Assembly: GCA_965153355.1 (NCBI GenBank)
Contig: OZ231127.1
Span: forward strand, 59,024,001 to 59,088,000
Source: Flaccisagitta enflata
Taxonomy: Eukaryota; Chaetognatha; Sagittoidea; Aphragmophora
Direction: 5' to 3'
DNA length: 64,000 nt
Part shown: positions 17,374-29,245 of the stretch, in pieces
Numbering within the stretch: position 1 is the stretch's first letter
Layout of the letters: each line of letters opens with the position of its first letter
Notes under the pieces: model-generated
Seen by the model: the letters and a program-made list of their open reading frames with translations, nothing else
Databases searched by the model: none
What the model was told of the DNA's origin: nothing
Program-made: the position numbers and the translations under genes

Positions 17374-20156
17374 AATATCTCATACTCACCCTCCGTTGCG
17401 CGAATATCTCCTTTACAATCTCTTCCTCGTCAGATATTCTCTTCCCAATTCCTCTTCTTTTGTATCTTTCGTGAAACTCGTCCGTTTGTAAAGCGATCAA
17501 AGCGAAGCATAAACTCAAAACTTCGTCTTGACGAACGAATTGGACTGGGCATAAATCTTCGTTCGTCGACGTTTCGACTCGACGAAGTAGTTGGCGTTGG
17601 CTTGGAGTTTCCGTTTCGCAGTTTAGCATCTCTTTCATTCCATTCATCTTCGTTGAATTCAAGCTTTTCCCGTCTTCAATTTTCAATGCCACGCAACTGG
17701 GTAGTGGCGCTCGAGACCGGCACCTGAAAAGTTGAAATGAGAAATTAAAGATTAGTAAGTTGTTGAACAGTAATGGTAGCGATTGATACGTTAGAAAACA
17801 AGGCCGGATACACGGCCACCAGTTGCGGACGGGTGGGCAGGGCGGATATGCACGTTTTCCCACTTTTCGACTCGTGCTGACGGACGGACCGACCGACCGA
17901 CGGACAAAGCCTCTTAAAGAGTTGCGTGTCCGCCACTAAAAAAGTTAACAAATTTACTTTCACTCGCACAAAGCCTTACTTTTCCTCTCGAAGGTTGTCG
18001 CAACTGTCTTTTTGTTTTTCCATCAGCAATTCGTAGATGTCCTGCGAAATTCCAGCGAGTGTGAGATTTTTCCCAATGATCCGGAGGATATCCAGAAAAC
18101 AAATTAGCGCCAGGAGCTCGTTGTCCAAGTTGTTGACTGCAATAGCAGGACATTTATTAATCATTTGTGGTTCAATTGTTGTTCAATTGTGGTTCATTTG
18201 TGGTTCAATTGTGGTTCCATTGAGGTTCATTTGTGGTTCAATTGTGGTTCATTTGTGGTTCATTTGTGGTTCAATTTAACGGCTCCAGAACGCATGAGTC
18301 AACAAAACCATAACAATGAACTATGAACGCTAAGACAACAATTTGAGTAGATTCTTCATACTAAACTGTACGTGCCATCGCATATTTCGATTTTCAAAGA
18401 TTCCGCATGAGAAATAAGCAATGCGAGTTTGACAAATTTCTTATTGGCATCGTCGAGATTGTTGCCTCCATCAAAAGCGATAATGTCATTAGTGGACTCA
18501 ATGTCTTTCCCGTTGATTTGATTGTCAAATCCTGTTTCTTTATCGTTGTTAGATGAAAGAAACTCGTCTTCAGCACACTTCCTCTTTTCATGGCGCTGGG
18601 TTTCAATGAAAGAAGAATTTGTTTGGAATTTCCTTTAATCCAGCTGACTGAATTAGCATATGAACAAACAAATGGACTATGTGATGACTACGCAAACGAT
18701 TCTTACATATGACAGAAAAAAAGCGCACCTGAATGCCCTTTGCATAAAGTTGATGGATAATCTCCATAGTTTTTTCGTCCAAGACGCTGTAAAACAACGG
18801 TTGTTCAGAAATTTGTAATACGAGTGGGCGCTGATTTGGAGACAGGCGTTGAGATGGCGTCGGAACATCACAAAGAAACATGAAACCAGGAGTGTGAGAG
18901 AAAGCAATTGGCGCTCCTAAAGACAATCATTTGAGAAACTAACAAATTATGGCAAGATAAACTTTGCTTGCCACTTGGTCAGCTTACGATAAAACCGACA
19001 AAGTAGAACCACACGCGTGAAAAAGGAAAAACGCACGAGTTGAAATATAAAAAAGATTTAGCTCTAAACTGAAATGTCAAAAAGAAAACAAATGATGCGG
19101 GGTCACAATGTCGTCGCGGACGGGTGGGCAGGGATGGCCAACCCCCATCCACAACTAATTACCCACCCAACCCCCTTTTAAACACGGATACAAACAGAAA
19201 AAAGTTCTAAAACGTTTTTTTTTCTCACTTTTTGCCTAGTGCTGACGGACCAATGGACCAACAGGCCGACGGGCGGAAGGAACAAAGCCTCTTATACAGT
19301 TGTGTGTCTGCAACTAAAAAGCGATCGACTTCGAATCGAACCCGCCTAATCTGTACATCGTAAAATCTCTGATTCCATTCTATTCCATATCCAAGACGGC
19401 AATACCCACATTTCACTTAAGTGGCACCATTCTTCATTCTATTCCACGTTACCAAGTGCTTTGATGAGGTTCTTTTCAGTGACGCCGCAACACCAAAAAG
19501 TCGCCACGTCGCCGTTTTCAAAATCCGGCGCGTCACCCCAATCCGGCGTCATGACGTCATCGATGCCAATAAGCGCCGCGTCGCCAAAGTGGATGGGGGC
19601 GCCATGGGCTGAATCCAAAGGCGCCGTGACGGCGAAAGCGGCGTTGAGAAGAGAGGCAGGAATCGGACGCATGGAGACCACCATCGGAATGGGCAGAGGA
19701 AGTGAAGAAACGCAATGAATTGATGTCTAAATAATTAGAGCAAACCAAAACATGTTATCAACAACCATCATAACTTTCATAATCATTGTCCTTAATCATT
19801 CATGTCTAAGCCATCATACCATACCATAAGCAAACAGATGCGGTTTATGACAATCAGTTACAATTACATTTACAGAGGCACCTCATACATAGAGACGTTT
19901 TTGTTCTTTTCCATATTTCTGATTGGAACGCCTCCACCGAGCAAAGCCTCTTCAAAGGAAAAACTACATCCCACGTAAAAAGTGACGAAATTGTTGAAAT
20001 CGAATTCCAGCAAAGTTTTCACCGGATTAGGAGTTTCATCTCCGTCCACGTACACGGAGTAGGAAATCAAGTCGCGCCTATCATGAACATTCTTGTTATT
20101 GAATGGGACTATGAATATAATGGACGTGTTTCGAGGAGTATGATTTTGACAATGCA

Positions 20157-20214
<58 letters not shown>

Positions 20215-20261
20215 AGTTTTTTGCTATGGTTGGCGCAGCAAACTCTCCAGGTTTGCTTTTG

Positions 20262-20343
<82 letters not shown>

Positions 20344-21062
20344 CTGATATCCGAGTTTTTTGCTATGGTTGGCGCAGCAAACTCTCCAGGTTTGCTTTTG
20401 AAAATTACTGGCAGAGGTCCTTGATTTAAATCACAAACTTTTTCTGCTTTGGCAGCATGATCGACTGGTAAAATCAAGATGTTCGCTTGCATTTGACCTG
20501 AACAATTTAATGTTATGATGATCAGGACTCTCATTGAGAAACTGAAGGCCGGATAAACGGCCTTTAAGTAGTCGCTTGCCGGTGGGCAGGGGCAGTTATG
20601 CTGGTGGGCGGGGGCAATATGTGATGCCTGCCACTGTCAAAGCGGGGGCCGTAATGTAGCTGGGCAGGGGCAGCAATGCTTAGATATCACTGATTCAGTC
20701 GATTTCACGTCATCCAATATTTCACGTCACCAACAAACCTTCCAACCGACGGACACACACTCATAGTCGCTTAGCACATGTTGCGGTTTCGATTTCCTTC
20801 TTCTTTTTTCGGGTGACAGCTTTACGCAACCCTTGTGTTGAAAACAAGGCCGGATACACGGCAAGACAGTCTCGGACGGTTGGACAGGCCCCTCGAGATT
20901 CAGAAATATTTGTTATCAACGTACCGACGTACGGACCGACACGGCCAGGTGTAGAGAAGAAAGAAATAAATCCACTCTACCTGGTGCCAATCCTGAGGTA
21001 GATGTTGCTGTTATTGTCCCATCTCTCGTTCTACGACGAACCTCGGCAGCCGTCGCCATCAT
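16855..21062 (-). CDS. DGLUCY: D-glutamate cyclase-type DUF1445 protein, copy A (intact)
   Basis: Exons in transcript order: 20981-21062, 20344-20497, 19882-20077, 19453-19726, 18729-18916, 18376-18595, 17980-18136, 17390-17723, 16855-17007; about 585 aa. Phases match at every junction. DUF1445 motifs run in order through exons 1-5: SGLAPG-QMQANILILP, TFYVGCSFSFE, GGVPIRN, VVSMRPIP, HGAPIHFGDAA, FWCCGVTEK, SHTPGFMFLCDV. Human DGLUCY, a mitochondrial protein, converts D-glutamate to 5-oxo-D-proline; bacterial relatives are annotated as putative hydro-lyases. The start ATG (21062) has an in-frame TAA eight codons upstream, and no obvious transit peptide is seen. The C-terminal 290 or so residues (from exon 5 on) are unlike any domain I recognise, though conserved in copies B-E (for example FHERYKRRGIG). 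Intron 6 needs a GC donor (GATG|GCACGT). This is the only copy with no visible lesion. The last acceptor (17007/17008) is the least certain junction. Confidence 0.85.
17185..17275 (+). mobile_element. T element fragment (right outer arm) in intron 8 of copy A
   Basis: Contains TCTGCTCTCACTCCACTTCC, GCAGGGCATCGGGTACTGCC and GACCATGTGCAATCC, the asymmetric outer arm of the family. A T/C tract and then (TC)n at 17303-17372 follow. Confidence 0.7.
17303..17372. repeat. (TC)n next to the exon 8 donor of copy A
   Basis: About 70 bp of TC. On the transcribed strand it is (GA)n beginning about 18 nt after the donor GTGAGT of exon 8. Confidence 0.95.
17798..17938 (-). mobile_element. Dual-hairpin element in intron 7 of copy A
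   Basis: Minus strand: AGTGGCGGACACGCAACT head (one mismatch in the stem), CTTTAAGAGGCTTTGTCCG, CGGT core, GCCCTGCCCACCCGTC and tail GGCCGTGTATCCGGCC, TTGTTTT. Confidence 0.75.
18155..18280. repeat. TTTGTGGTTCAA minisatellite in intron 6 of copy A
   Basis: About ten units of 11-12 bp (TTTGTGGTTCAATTGTGGTT). It lies just upstream of exon 7 on the transcribed strand. Confidence 0.9.
19090..19318 (-). mobile_element. Dual-hairpin element in intron 4 of copy A
   Basis: Starts GCGGGGTCACAATGTCG, as does the copy at 9992, so these two form a subtype lacking the GGCCG tail hairpin. Head AGTTGCAGACACACAACT has one imperfect pair. Confidence 0.6.
20159..20343. repeat. Two (TC)n tracts enclosing a copied piece of exon 2
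   Basis: TC tracts at about 20159-20210 and 20267-20341 lie against the donor of copy A exon 2. Between them 20211-20266 is a perfect 56-bp copy of 20350-20405, the 3' part of exon 2. The copy lacks the donor. Confidence 0.9.
20545..20955 (-). mobile_element. Two dual-hairpin copies in intron 1 of copy A
   Basis: One at about 20545-20775 has a tail hairpin with loop variant (GGCCGTTTATCCGGCC) and repeated GGGCAGGGGCAGTAATG-like units. One at about 20838-20955 has tail AACAAGGCCGGATACACGGC. The second ends about 26 nt from the exon 1 donor, as in copies B-D. Confidence 0.65.
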
Positions 21063-21327
21063 TTCAAAATTTACTGCTTGGCGTTACAAAGATTTTATGG
21101 AAGGATTTTGAAAGGCGAATTAAGTTTTGAAAAAAAAAATACTTTGTCGTTGGCCGGCCTTTAGTCAATTCGCTGTGCAGATATTCACCAAGTCATTCTA
21201 TCATAGCCTGACAGAAAACTAGACTGAAAAATTCAGTAATTAGAGGCGGCGTATTGGAAACCAAGTATTTTTGTACCTTCAAACCCGTTTTAACGTTGAC
21301 CCTTTCAAAACCGGTATCTAATTCGAA

Positions 21328-21540
21328 CAAGGCCGGATACATAGCCGATGAGTACTCGCTTTCGGGTTGGCTGGTGCAGTAATGCTGGTGGGCAGGGACA
21401 GTAATGCAAATGAGCAGGGACGGCAATACAAGTGAACTGGGGCAGAAATACAAACGGGTAGGGGCAGTATGTGGGTGGGTGGGGCTAAAAATCGCTATCT
21501 CAGCCAATTTCCCGTCATCCAAATTTTCGCGTTACGACAG
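21328..21540 (-). mobile_element. Dual-hairpin element upstream of copy A, head lost
   Basis: Tail AACAAGGCCGGATACATAGCC, then several GGGCAGGGACAGTAATG-type units. It corresponds to the complete copies at 33112, 38715 and 45512, about 260 bp upstream of each exon 1 ATG. Confidence 0.6.
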
Positions 21541-22763
21541 GATGAACCGATTTAAAACACTTAAATTTCAGTATGCTTCCAGCGTATCTTTATGCATCAA
21601 ATCGCCCAATTTGGACTCAAAACTGTTTTGACGTGTGTATCACACGCCCCAAAGATATTCAATTGAAAACCATTCATTAGTGTAGGGTTCTATATAGTGG
21701 ATATGTTAAAAAAAGAACAAAATTACTATCCAAAAAAACAAAATCACCTGACACTCATTTTCATGCACCAACTTCTTGACAATATCTACGACACAGTTGG
21801 GGTCCAATAGTAATTTTTTTTTTAACAGGTCAGCTTAGACCCATTTGGTACGATTATGAAAAATTTCTGCCAAGCAAATTTTTATTTTTCCTAGTCCTTT
21901 ACAAATATGTTGTAAAAAATGTCTGATTACAAAGAGAACCTTAAAAAATGACAGTTCAGTTTCATTATTTTTCTTTATGGCACATCCTGTCGGAGTTAAG
22001 GGATGAAATTTTTACTGTGGTTGGAGAGAACATTAACCTACTTGCACACCAAACTTCAAAACATTTGGCCAATAATAAGTATCGATTTTGTAAATTTTTC
22101 CAATTTTAACAGGCTCATTAACCATTTTTGAAAAAAACATTTTCATACCGCGGAATAACAAATCTCCAACGCGGATGAAGATTTTGCATTTTTGAAAACA
22201 TCAGACCTTAAAAAATGTATTTTAGGAATGTCTGATGTTTTTGGTTTTTCCATTTTTTCATTTTCCATGCAAATTTGTTATTCCGCGCTCAGATGGTTCT
22301 CGTCAATTTTGAGCTAGACAAAATTGGCAAATTGTCACAATAAGGAAGGAGATAGAAAAATGATCAAATGAGATAAACAGGGCCAAGTGGGCCAATAAGG
22401 TGTGACATGTGGATTGTTGGATGGATGCCATACCGACAGACCAACCAACGAACCAACTGACCGACCAACCAACCAACCGAAGGACCGAGCCAGTTTTTGA
22501 GGTGCTTTGTCGCACCTAAAAAGCTAAAAAAAAAGACAAGACCTGATACCCAATCGAAGAGTTATCAACTGTGGGTGGTCAGCGGCAGTGATGCAGATGG
22601 GCAGGGGCAATAATTGGGTAGGCGGGGGCTGTGAGGAGATTCGACAGGAGTAGAAAACAGGACAGGACAGGACAGGACAGGAGTAGAAAACAATGTAGAA
22701 AACATTTGATTTGACATAAATAGACAAACTTTCCTACGAAATTGCCTCCATAAGACTACAAGG
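21541..22763. other. Intergenic DNA with a palindrome and a dual-hairpin end
   Basis: An imperfect palindrome at about 22148-22300 pairs CCGCGGAATAACAAAT with ATTTGTTATTCCGCGC. A dual-hairpin copy ends at 22500-22517 (AGGTGCGACAAAGCACCT on the minus strand). GGACA units repeat near 22660. No gene seen. Confidence 0.5.
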
Positions 22764-22764
22764 A

Positions 22765-22824
<60 letters not shown>

Positions 22825-22885
22825 GAGAAAGAAAGAAACACAAAAAAAGAAAGCAGGAATGAAAAAAAGAAGAACGAAAGAAAAA

Positions 22886-22921
<36 letters not shown>

Positions 22922-22967
22922 AAAAAAGAAGAATAAAGAAAGAAAGAAAGAAAGAAAGAAAGAAAAA

Positions 22968-22999
<32 letters not shown>

Positions 23000-23194
23000 A
23001 AAAAAGAGAGAAAAAAAAAGAAGGATAGTAAGAAAGAAAGAAAAGGAGGAGAAAAAAGAGAACGTACAAAAAAGAAAGAAAGAAAGAAAGAAAGAAAGGA
23101 AGAAAGAAAGAAAGAAAAAAAGAGAAAAAAAAACCGAAAGATAGAAAGAAAGAAAGAAAGAAAGAAAAGGAGGAGAAAAAAGAGAAAGTATAAA

Positions 23195-23366
23195 AACGAG
23201 GCCAAGTTATGGCCAATAACCGCGCCTTGTTCAAATGAATGAATGAATGAATGAATGAATGAATGTAGTGAGGCATGATATGCACATTTCAAACGTTTGC
23301 GTGACCAACCAACAGACTGATAAACGGACATGACCTCTTATAGAAGTGCGAGGACGCACTTGAAAA
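23195..23366 (-). mobile_element. Dual-hairpin element, (ATTC)n variant
   Basis: Minus strand: head AAGTGCGTCCTCGCACTT (23344-23361), CTATAAGAGGTCATGTCCG, an (ATTC)n tract, and tail GGCCATAACTTGGCC. Its duplicate is at about 24430-24600. Confidence 0.75.
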
Positions 23367-23468
23367 TGACTGTCTGGCGACTCTTTTTTGCTGATGTGAT
23401 ATCGCTAGCGCTCCTGCTTGGTTTACGTTAACGTTGGTGCAAAAAAAGAGAAACAAAGGAACAAGAAG

Positions 23469-23557
<89 letters not shown>

Positions 23558-23727
23558 GACAGAAAGAAAGAGAAAACAAAAGAAAGAAAGAAAGAAAGAG
23601 AGAAAGAAAATGATAAAAGACAGAATAAAAGAAATAAAAGAAGGTGTGAAAGAACATAATGAAAAAGTGACAGCAAAAGAGAGCAAGCAGAAAGATAAAA
23701 AGAAAGAAAAACGAAAGAAAGAAAGAC

Positions 23728-23786
<59 letters not shown>

Positions 23787-24429
23787 AAAAAAGAAAGAAA
23801 GAAAGAAAGAAAGAAAAGAAGACAGAAAGAAAAGAAGACAGACAAAAAGAGAAAGAATAAGAATTAAAGAATGAGAAAGAAAGAAAGATAGAAAGAAAGA
23901 AAGAAAGAAGGAATGAGGGAAAGAAAGAAAAAAAGAAACAAACAAACAAAGCAAGAGAGAAAGCAAGAAAGAAAAAAGAAAAAAAAAAGAGAAAGCAAGA
24001 AATAAAAAAAAAAAGAAAGAACAGAAGAAAGAAAGAAAGAAAGAAAAAGAAAAGAAAGACAGAAAGAAAGAAAGAAAACAAACAAGCAAGAAAAAACAAA
24101 GAGAAAGAAAGAAAAGAAGACGAAAGAAAAAAAAGAAAAGAAGAAAAAGAGACAAAAAAGAAAGAAAAAGATGAAAGAAAGAACGAAAGTGATAAAAAGG
24201 TAATAGTAAAAGAGAGCAAGCAGAAAGATAGAGGGATAGAAAGAAAGAAAGAAGGAAAGAAAGAAAGAAAGAACGATAGAAAAGTAGATAGAAAGAAAGG
24301 CAGAGAAACAAGATAGAAAGAAGGATAGAACGAAAGAAAGAATGAGTGAAAGGAATAAATAAGCAAAGAGAGAAAGAAAGAAAAAAAGAAAGAAAGAAAG
24401 AAAAGGAGGAGAAAAAAGAGAAAGTATAA

Positions 24430-24600
24430 AAACGAGGCCAAGTTATGGCCAATAACCGCGCCTTGTTCAAATGAATGAATGAATGAATGAATGAATGTAG
24501 TGAGGCATGATATGCACATTTCAAACGTTTGCGTGACCAACCAACAGACTGATAAACGGACATGACCTCTTATAGAAGTGCGAGGACGCACTTGAAAATG
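24430..24600 (-). mobile_element. Dual-hairpin element, (ATTC)n variant, duplicate
   Basis: Same as the copy at 23195 with fewer ATTC units, carried along by the 1.24-kb tandem duplication. Confidence 0.75.
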
Positions 24601-24702
24601 ACTGTCTGGCGACTCTTTTTTGCTGATGTGATATCGCTAGCACTCCTGCTTGGTTTACGTTAACGTTGGTGCAAAAAAAGAGAAACAAAGGAACAAGAAG
24701 CA

Positions 24703-24763
<61 letters not shown>

Positions 24764-24933
24764 GACAGAAAGAAAGAGAAAACAAAAGAAAGAAAGAAAG
24801 AAAGAGAGAAAGAAAATGATAAAAGACAGAATAAAAGAAATAAAAGAAGGTGTGAAAGAACATAATGAAAAAGTGACAGCAAAAGAGAGCAAGCAGAAAG
24901 ATAAAAAGAAAGAAAAACGAAAGAAAGAAAGAC

Positions 24934-24968
<35 letters not shown>

Positions 24969-25563
24969 AAAAAAGAAAGAAAGAAAGAAAGAAAGAAAGA
25001 AAAGAAGACAGAAAGAAAAGAAGACAGACAGAAAGAGAAAGAATAAGAATTAAAGAATGAGAAAGAAAGAAAGATAGAAAGAAAGAAAGAAAGAAGGAAT
25101 GAGGGAAAGAAAGAAACAAACAAACAAACAAACAAAGCAAGAGAGAAAGCAAGAAAGAAAAAAGAAAAAAAAAAGAGAAAGCAAGAAATAAAAAAAAAAA
25201 GAAAGAACAGAAGAAAGAAAGAAAAAGAAAAGAAAGACAGAAAGAAAGAAAGAAAACAAACAAGCAAGAAAAAACAAAGAGAAAGAAAGAAAAGAAGACG
25301 AAAGAAAAAAAAGAAAAGAAGAAAAAGAGACAAAAAAGAAAGAAAAAGATGAAAGAAAGAACGAAAGTGATAAAAAGGTAATAGTAAAAGAGAGCAAGCA
25401 GAAAGATAGAGAGATAGAAAGAAAGAAAGAAGGAAAGAAAGAAAGAAAGAACGATAGAAAAGTAGATAGAAAGAAAGGCAGAGAAACAAGATAGAAAGAA
25501 AGATAGAACGAAAGAAAGAATGAGTGAAAGGAATAAATAAGCAAAGAGAGAAAGAAAGAAAAA

Positions 25564-25611
<48 letters not shown>

Positions 25612-25637
25612 GAGAAAGAAAGAAAGAAAGAAATAAA

Positions 25638-25671
<34 letters not shown>

Positions 25672-25707
25672 AAAGAAAGAAAAAAAGTCAAAGAAAAGAA
25701 AAAAGTC

Positions 25708-25770
<63 letters not shown>

Positions 25771-25772
25771 GA

Positions 25773-26530
25773 ATGTTGGATTGCAAGTGCCATTAAGTTA
25801 AATGCTGGTCAGGAAAAACTTTGTCAGGTAGATTTATGACAAGTTGAACAAATTGAAAGAAAATTGGTGACCAATTTTCACCAAATTTTTAGAATAGTTT
25901 TAGAATGAATATATATATGTATCATTATTAATCTAATATACATTGATGTATTTTCCAGTTGACAGAAAATATTCAAACTTGAAAAACTAATCTTTTATCA
26001 AAAATGAGGTTTTTCTTGCTATTTTCTATTATCTTTTTGCTATGATATCATTATAATATTTTTGAATAAGTTTTAAGTTGTAGATTTATTTATCAATTTA
26101 TTTTTTCTACCTTTATTTCATATTTGTCTAGCTTTAACAGGGTTTTAAAATATTCTGAATAAAAAAAATTCAGAAAATAATATTTTTTAGTAAAAAAATT
26201 GAAAAAAATCTTTAAAAATCTCAAAATTTTTTTAGTTCTTATATTCCTTAATTTGAAATATACACCGCTGAATAAATATAACACGGTTTTGAAAAACACA
26301 GTCTTTATCTCCTTAGTGAAATATCTGAAAATGTGTAGAAAAGAAAAATATTTTTTTTTAAAGAAGAAAATAGCTGTAACCTTTTAAATTTTTGAGATTT
26401 TGCATTAATTTTTTTTGCTACCAACATGAAAAAATATAAGCTATCATGTGAATTCATTGTTTTTCAGAAAAAAAATGAAAATTTTTTGACCCTTTGTGAA
26501 ACTGAACTGTCACGATAATTTTCATTGTGT
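25773..26530. other. AT-rich intergenic DNA, no gene seen
   Basis: Strongly AT-rich DNA with no recognisable feature. It ends at the left boundary (about 26535) of the block repeated at 38925. Confidence 0.5.
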
Positions 26531-26823
26531 CTTACGGAACTTCGGACCAACCAACCTCCGGACACGCCCTCTTGAAGAGTTGCTTAGCAAGCGACCGAAA
26601 AAGCGCAAGGAAAAAAACAAACAAACAGTAAAACAGAGGAATGAATGAACGAATTCATTTTTCCAACTGAGTCGTTATCTAATCTGGCTAATCAGTTGGC
26701 AGTCCTGAGAACTACTGCTCTATATATAATACGGTCTACTTTACTTTTACGAGCCGTCCCGTACCTTGGCTTATGATTTTTAGCGGTTGATCAATCTGAA
26801 GCGCGTGATAGTTAAAAAGGGCT

Positions 26824-26890
26824 TCGGTTGGGAATAGGTTTCGGGATAGGGTTGGGAATTAGGTTGGGGTTAGGGCTAGGGGTGGGTTGG
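26824..26890 (+). repeat. Degenerate telomere-like G-rich repeat after copy B
   Basis: Units such as GGGATAGGGTTGGG and GGGTTAGGGCTAGGGG. The same block occurs at 35404, 39206 and 47814, always about 250-300 bp past the DGLUCY stop codon. Confidence 0.7.
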
Positions 26891-28719
26891 GCTCGAGCGG
26901 AATTTTCGGGGAAAACGATAGAAAAGTTTACGGTATTTTATGTACATAATAGCCCTAAGACGGTTATGGTACTAACCCAAGTGTACAGGAGCAAAGAAAC
27001 TGTTGCTCAAGATGCAAGTTTTATTCATACCGTGTGCAGCACCAACATGCATCGGTGGAGTCACAGCCAGACAAATAGAGTCAGAGAGGCAGACAGAGAG
27101 ACAGACGGACTGACCCACCTTCAAGCTGAATGATATCAAGTCTACTGCATTACTTGTTTCACCATTGAACGTAATTGTTCAACCTTTCTAAAAACACGGA
27201 AAGTATTCAGATGTCCCATTTCATTTCCACGTGAAATGTTTCTTGCATTTTTCTCTTGGACTTGTTTGCACATATTGGAATCGATATTGTTGAACTGTCA
27301 CGGGGGAAAACAGAATGCATCCTTAAATATGTGTGTGAGAGATTATGCGCGTCTGTATGTGGTGAGTTTGATGAACAAACGTCCGTATTAGTGAGCGAGT
27401 TGGCGTTGCTCTGTGTGTCTGTCCATCCGTTCTTGTCATTGATAGCCCTATTTTCAACAACGCTTCACATTACCTTTTCCTCCGCCAAGAAATCATCCAC
27501 GTTGACAATCCGTTTGTGTCCGATTCCTCTTCTTTTGTATCTCTCGTGAAATGAATCCAATTGTAAGGCGATCAAACAAAAGCACAAACTCAGCAAATCT
27601 TCACATTCTAAAACGCTATCTGCCGCATTTGAGGGTTTTTCTTCTCCTTCCTTCGCTGCCGATTTGTTACCGTCAGAAACAAACAGGCTAACCGGCAACC
27701 GAGTGGATGGACTGCATTGATTATGAATTGACACAGAAAAAAGATAAGACATATACATGTACATGTGGCCTTTTATGATAAGCTGAGCTGCCTTTCTGCT
27801 TCTGCTGAATGTAATGCGAGTCCACGTCTTGTCTCCAAAACCTTTGGATTCATTCTCTTTCACCTGGTTTTCTCTGAGTCGTGAGGCCCAAAGTTGGGTT
27901 CTCCGTCATTTGTGCTTGGAGGTTGCGCAATTTGGAGAAGTTCGCCGAGTGTTTTGTTGTTGTAAGTGATGCTTGTTTTGCCAAGAGAGTGAAGCACATC
28001 TATCAAGCACTGCAATTGCTTGGAACCCGAATCAATCTCCATAACTAAACGAAAGTTTTCATCGCATTCAGAAAATAAATCTTAAGACTCACTTATATTA
28101 GTTATATGATTGTAAATTTCAAACACTGACTTCATGAAAACAGTTACCTTCGCTTGCTGTTATGTGCACAGAGGACGCATGTGACAAAAGCAACGCCAAG
28201 CGTGTGAATCTGTCATTTTCAACTTCGTCGTCGCTTTCAGTTACGCCGCAGTGATTTCGGTTTTGGCTGATGTTGTCATTCTGGACTTCCCCCTCCTGCC
28301 CAATCCATACATACAATGATGGTTCATCATAATATTCTACTCGTTATACATTCAGACTGCAATTTTATGTAAATTACAGATAAACATGAGAAAAAAGTAA
28401 ATCTAAGTCCACAAATTCACCAGGCGCGTTTCGTCGGCGTCATTGCCCATTGTTCTTCCGCATATCCTGAGACTCTTAATGAGATTCGCAGTTTTGACGT
28501 CTAAGACGCTGTAAAACTGCGGCCGATTTGAGAGCGAAAGTGTCACCGGAAGCACGATCGGCTGCTGTCTGGATGGCAGATGCTGATCCGGAGTTGGCAC
28601 GTCACACAGGAATAGAAATCCCTCGTGACGAGGATGAGCGAAGGCCAAAGGAGCCGCTGTGATTTACAAATGAGTGAAGTGGCATTGCTTAATTGGATTC
28701 ACACTTTTATTATTCTTTT

Positions 28720-29245
28720 TGGGCAGCGGCCCCAAAGGGCCGATGTCCTGTAGAACACAGGGGGGAATTTCCAAACGTCCGTCTGTCCGTCCTTCCGTCC
28801 ATCCATCCGTCCTTCTGTCCCCCCCCCCATTGGCCATCAAGACCTCAAATCTGCCCTCCCAGCCCTCAATTTAGCCTTTGAGGCCTCAAATCAGCTTTCG
28901 AGGCTTATAATCAGCCCCCTCAGCCTCAAATCTGCCCTCCAGACCTCAAATCTGCCCTGCAGACCTTCAATTAGCCTCTAAAGCATCCAACCAGCCGTCC
29001 ATGGCTCAAATTTGCCCTCAAAACCTCACATCTGCTCTCCATGCCTTAATTCTGCCCTCCAGCCTTCAAATATGCCTTCAGTGGCCGAAATTAGTCATCT
29101 AAGGCCTGAAATATGCCCCCTCAGGATGTCTGGAAATTCCCTGTGTTCTACAGGACATCAGCATTGGGGCCGCTGCCCTATATGCTCCTTCATCACTGAA
29201 TCACTCTCCCAGCAGGGCATCGGGTACCGCTGACCATGTGCGATC
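28720..29245 (+). mobile_element. T element in intron 4 of copy B
   Basis: Left end TTTTTGGGCAGCGGCCCC; right end GGGGCCGCTGCCC plus the outer arm ending GACCATGTGCGATCTTTGG. The interior is a minisatellite of GCCTCAAATCTGCCCTCC units. Copy E has a different 430-bp sequence at this site. Confidence 0.8.

Larger units (their letters stand above)
22764..25772. repeat. Purine-rich GAAA macro-repeat with 1.24-kb tandem duplication
   Basis: About 3 kb of GAAA, GACA and GA tracts. A block starting at AAAGGAGGAGAAAAAAGAGA (about 23166) recurs from about 24403 to 25560 with the same order of landmarks. These include a dual-hairpin copy, an (AG)n tract and an (ACAG)n tract; the second copy has a shorter (AG)n. 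The very long Phe-Leu-Ser and Lys-Glu-Arg frames are artefacts. Confidence 0.9.

Noticed and set aside
19318-19345. Possible tRNA B box (GGGTTCGATTCG on the minus strand)
   Set aside because: No T-stem pairing, no matching A box and no cloverleaf could be drawn, so I do not call a tRNA or a tRNA-derived SINE.
22734-25793. Very long Phe-Leu-Ser-rich frames on the minus strand and Lys-Glu-Arg frames on the plus strand
   Set aside because: They are translations of GAAA, GA and GACA repeats, have no start context or splice support, and change with tract length.
26828-27133. Plus-strand 101-codon frame starting MGIGFGIGLG, repeated at 39212
   Set aside because: It is antisense to the 3' flank of the DGLUCY copies, begins in the telomere-like repeat and shows no domain.
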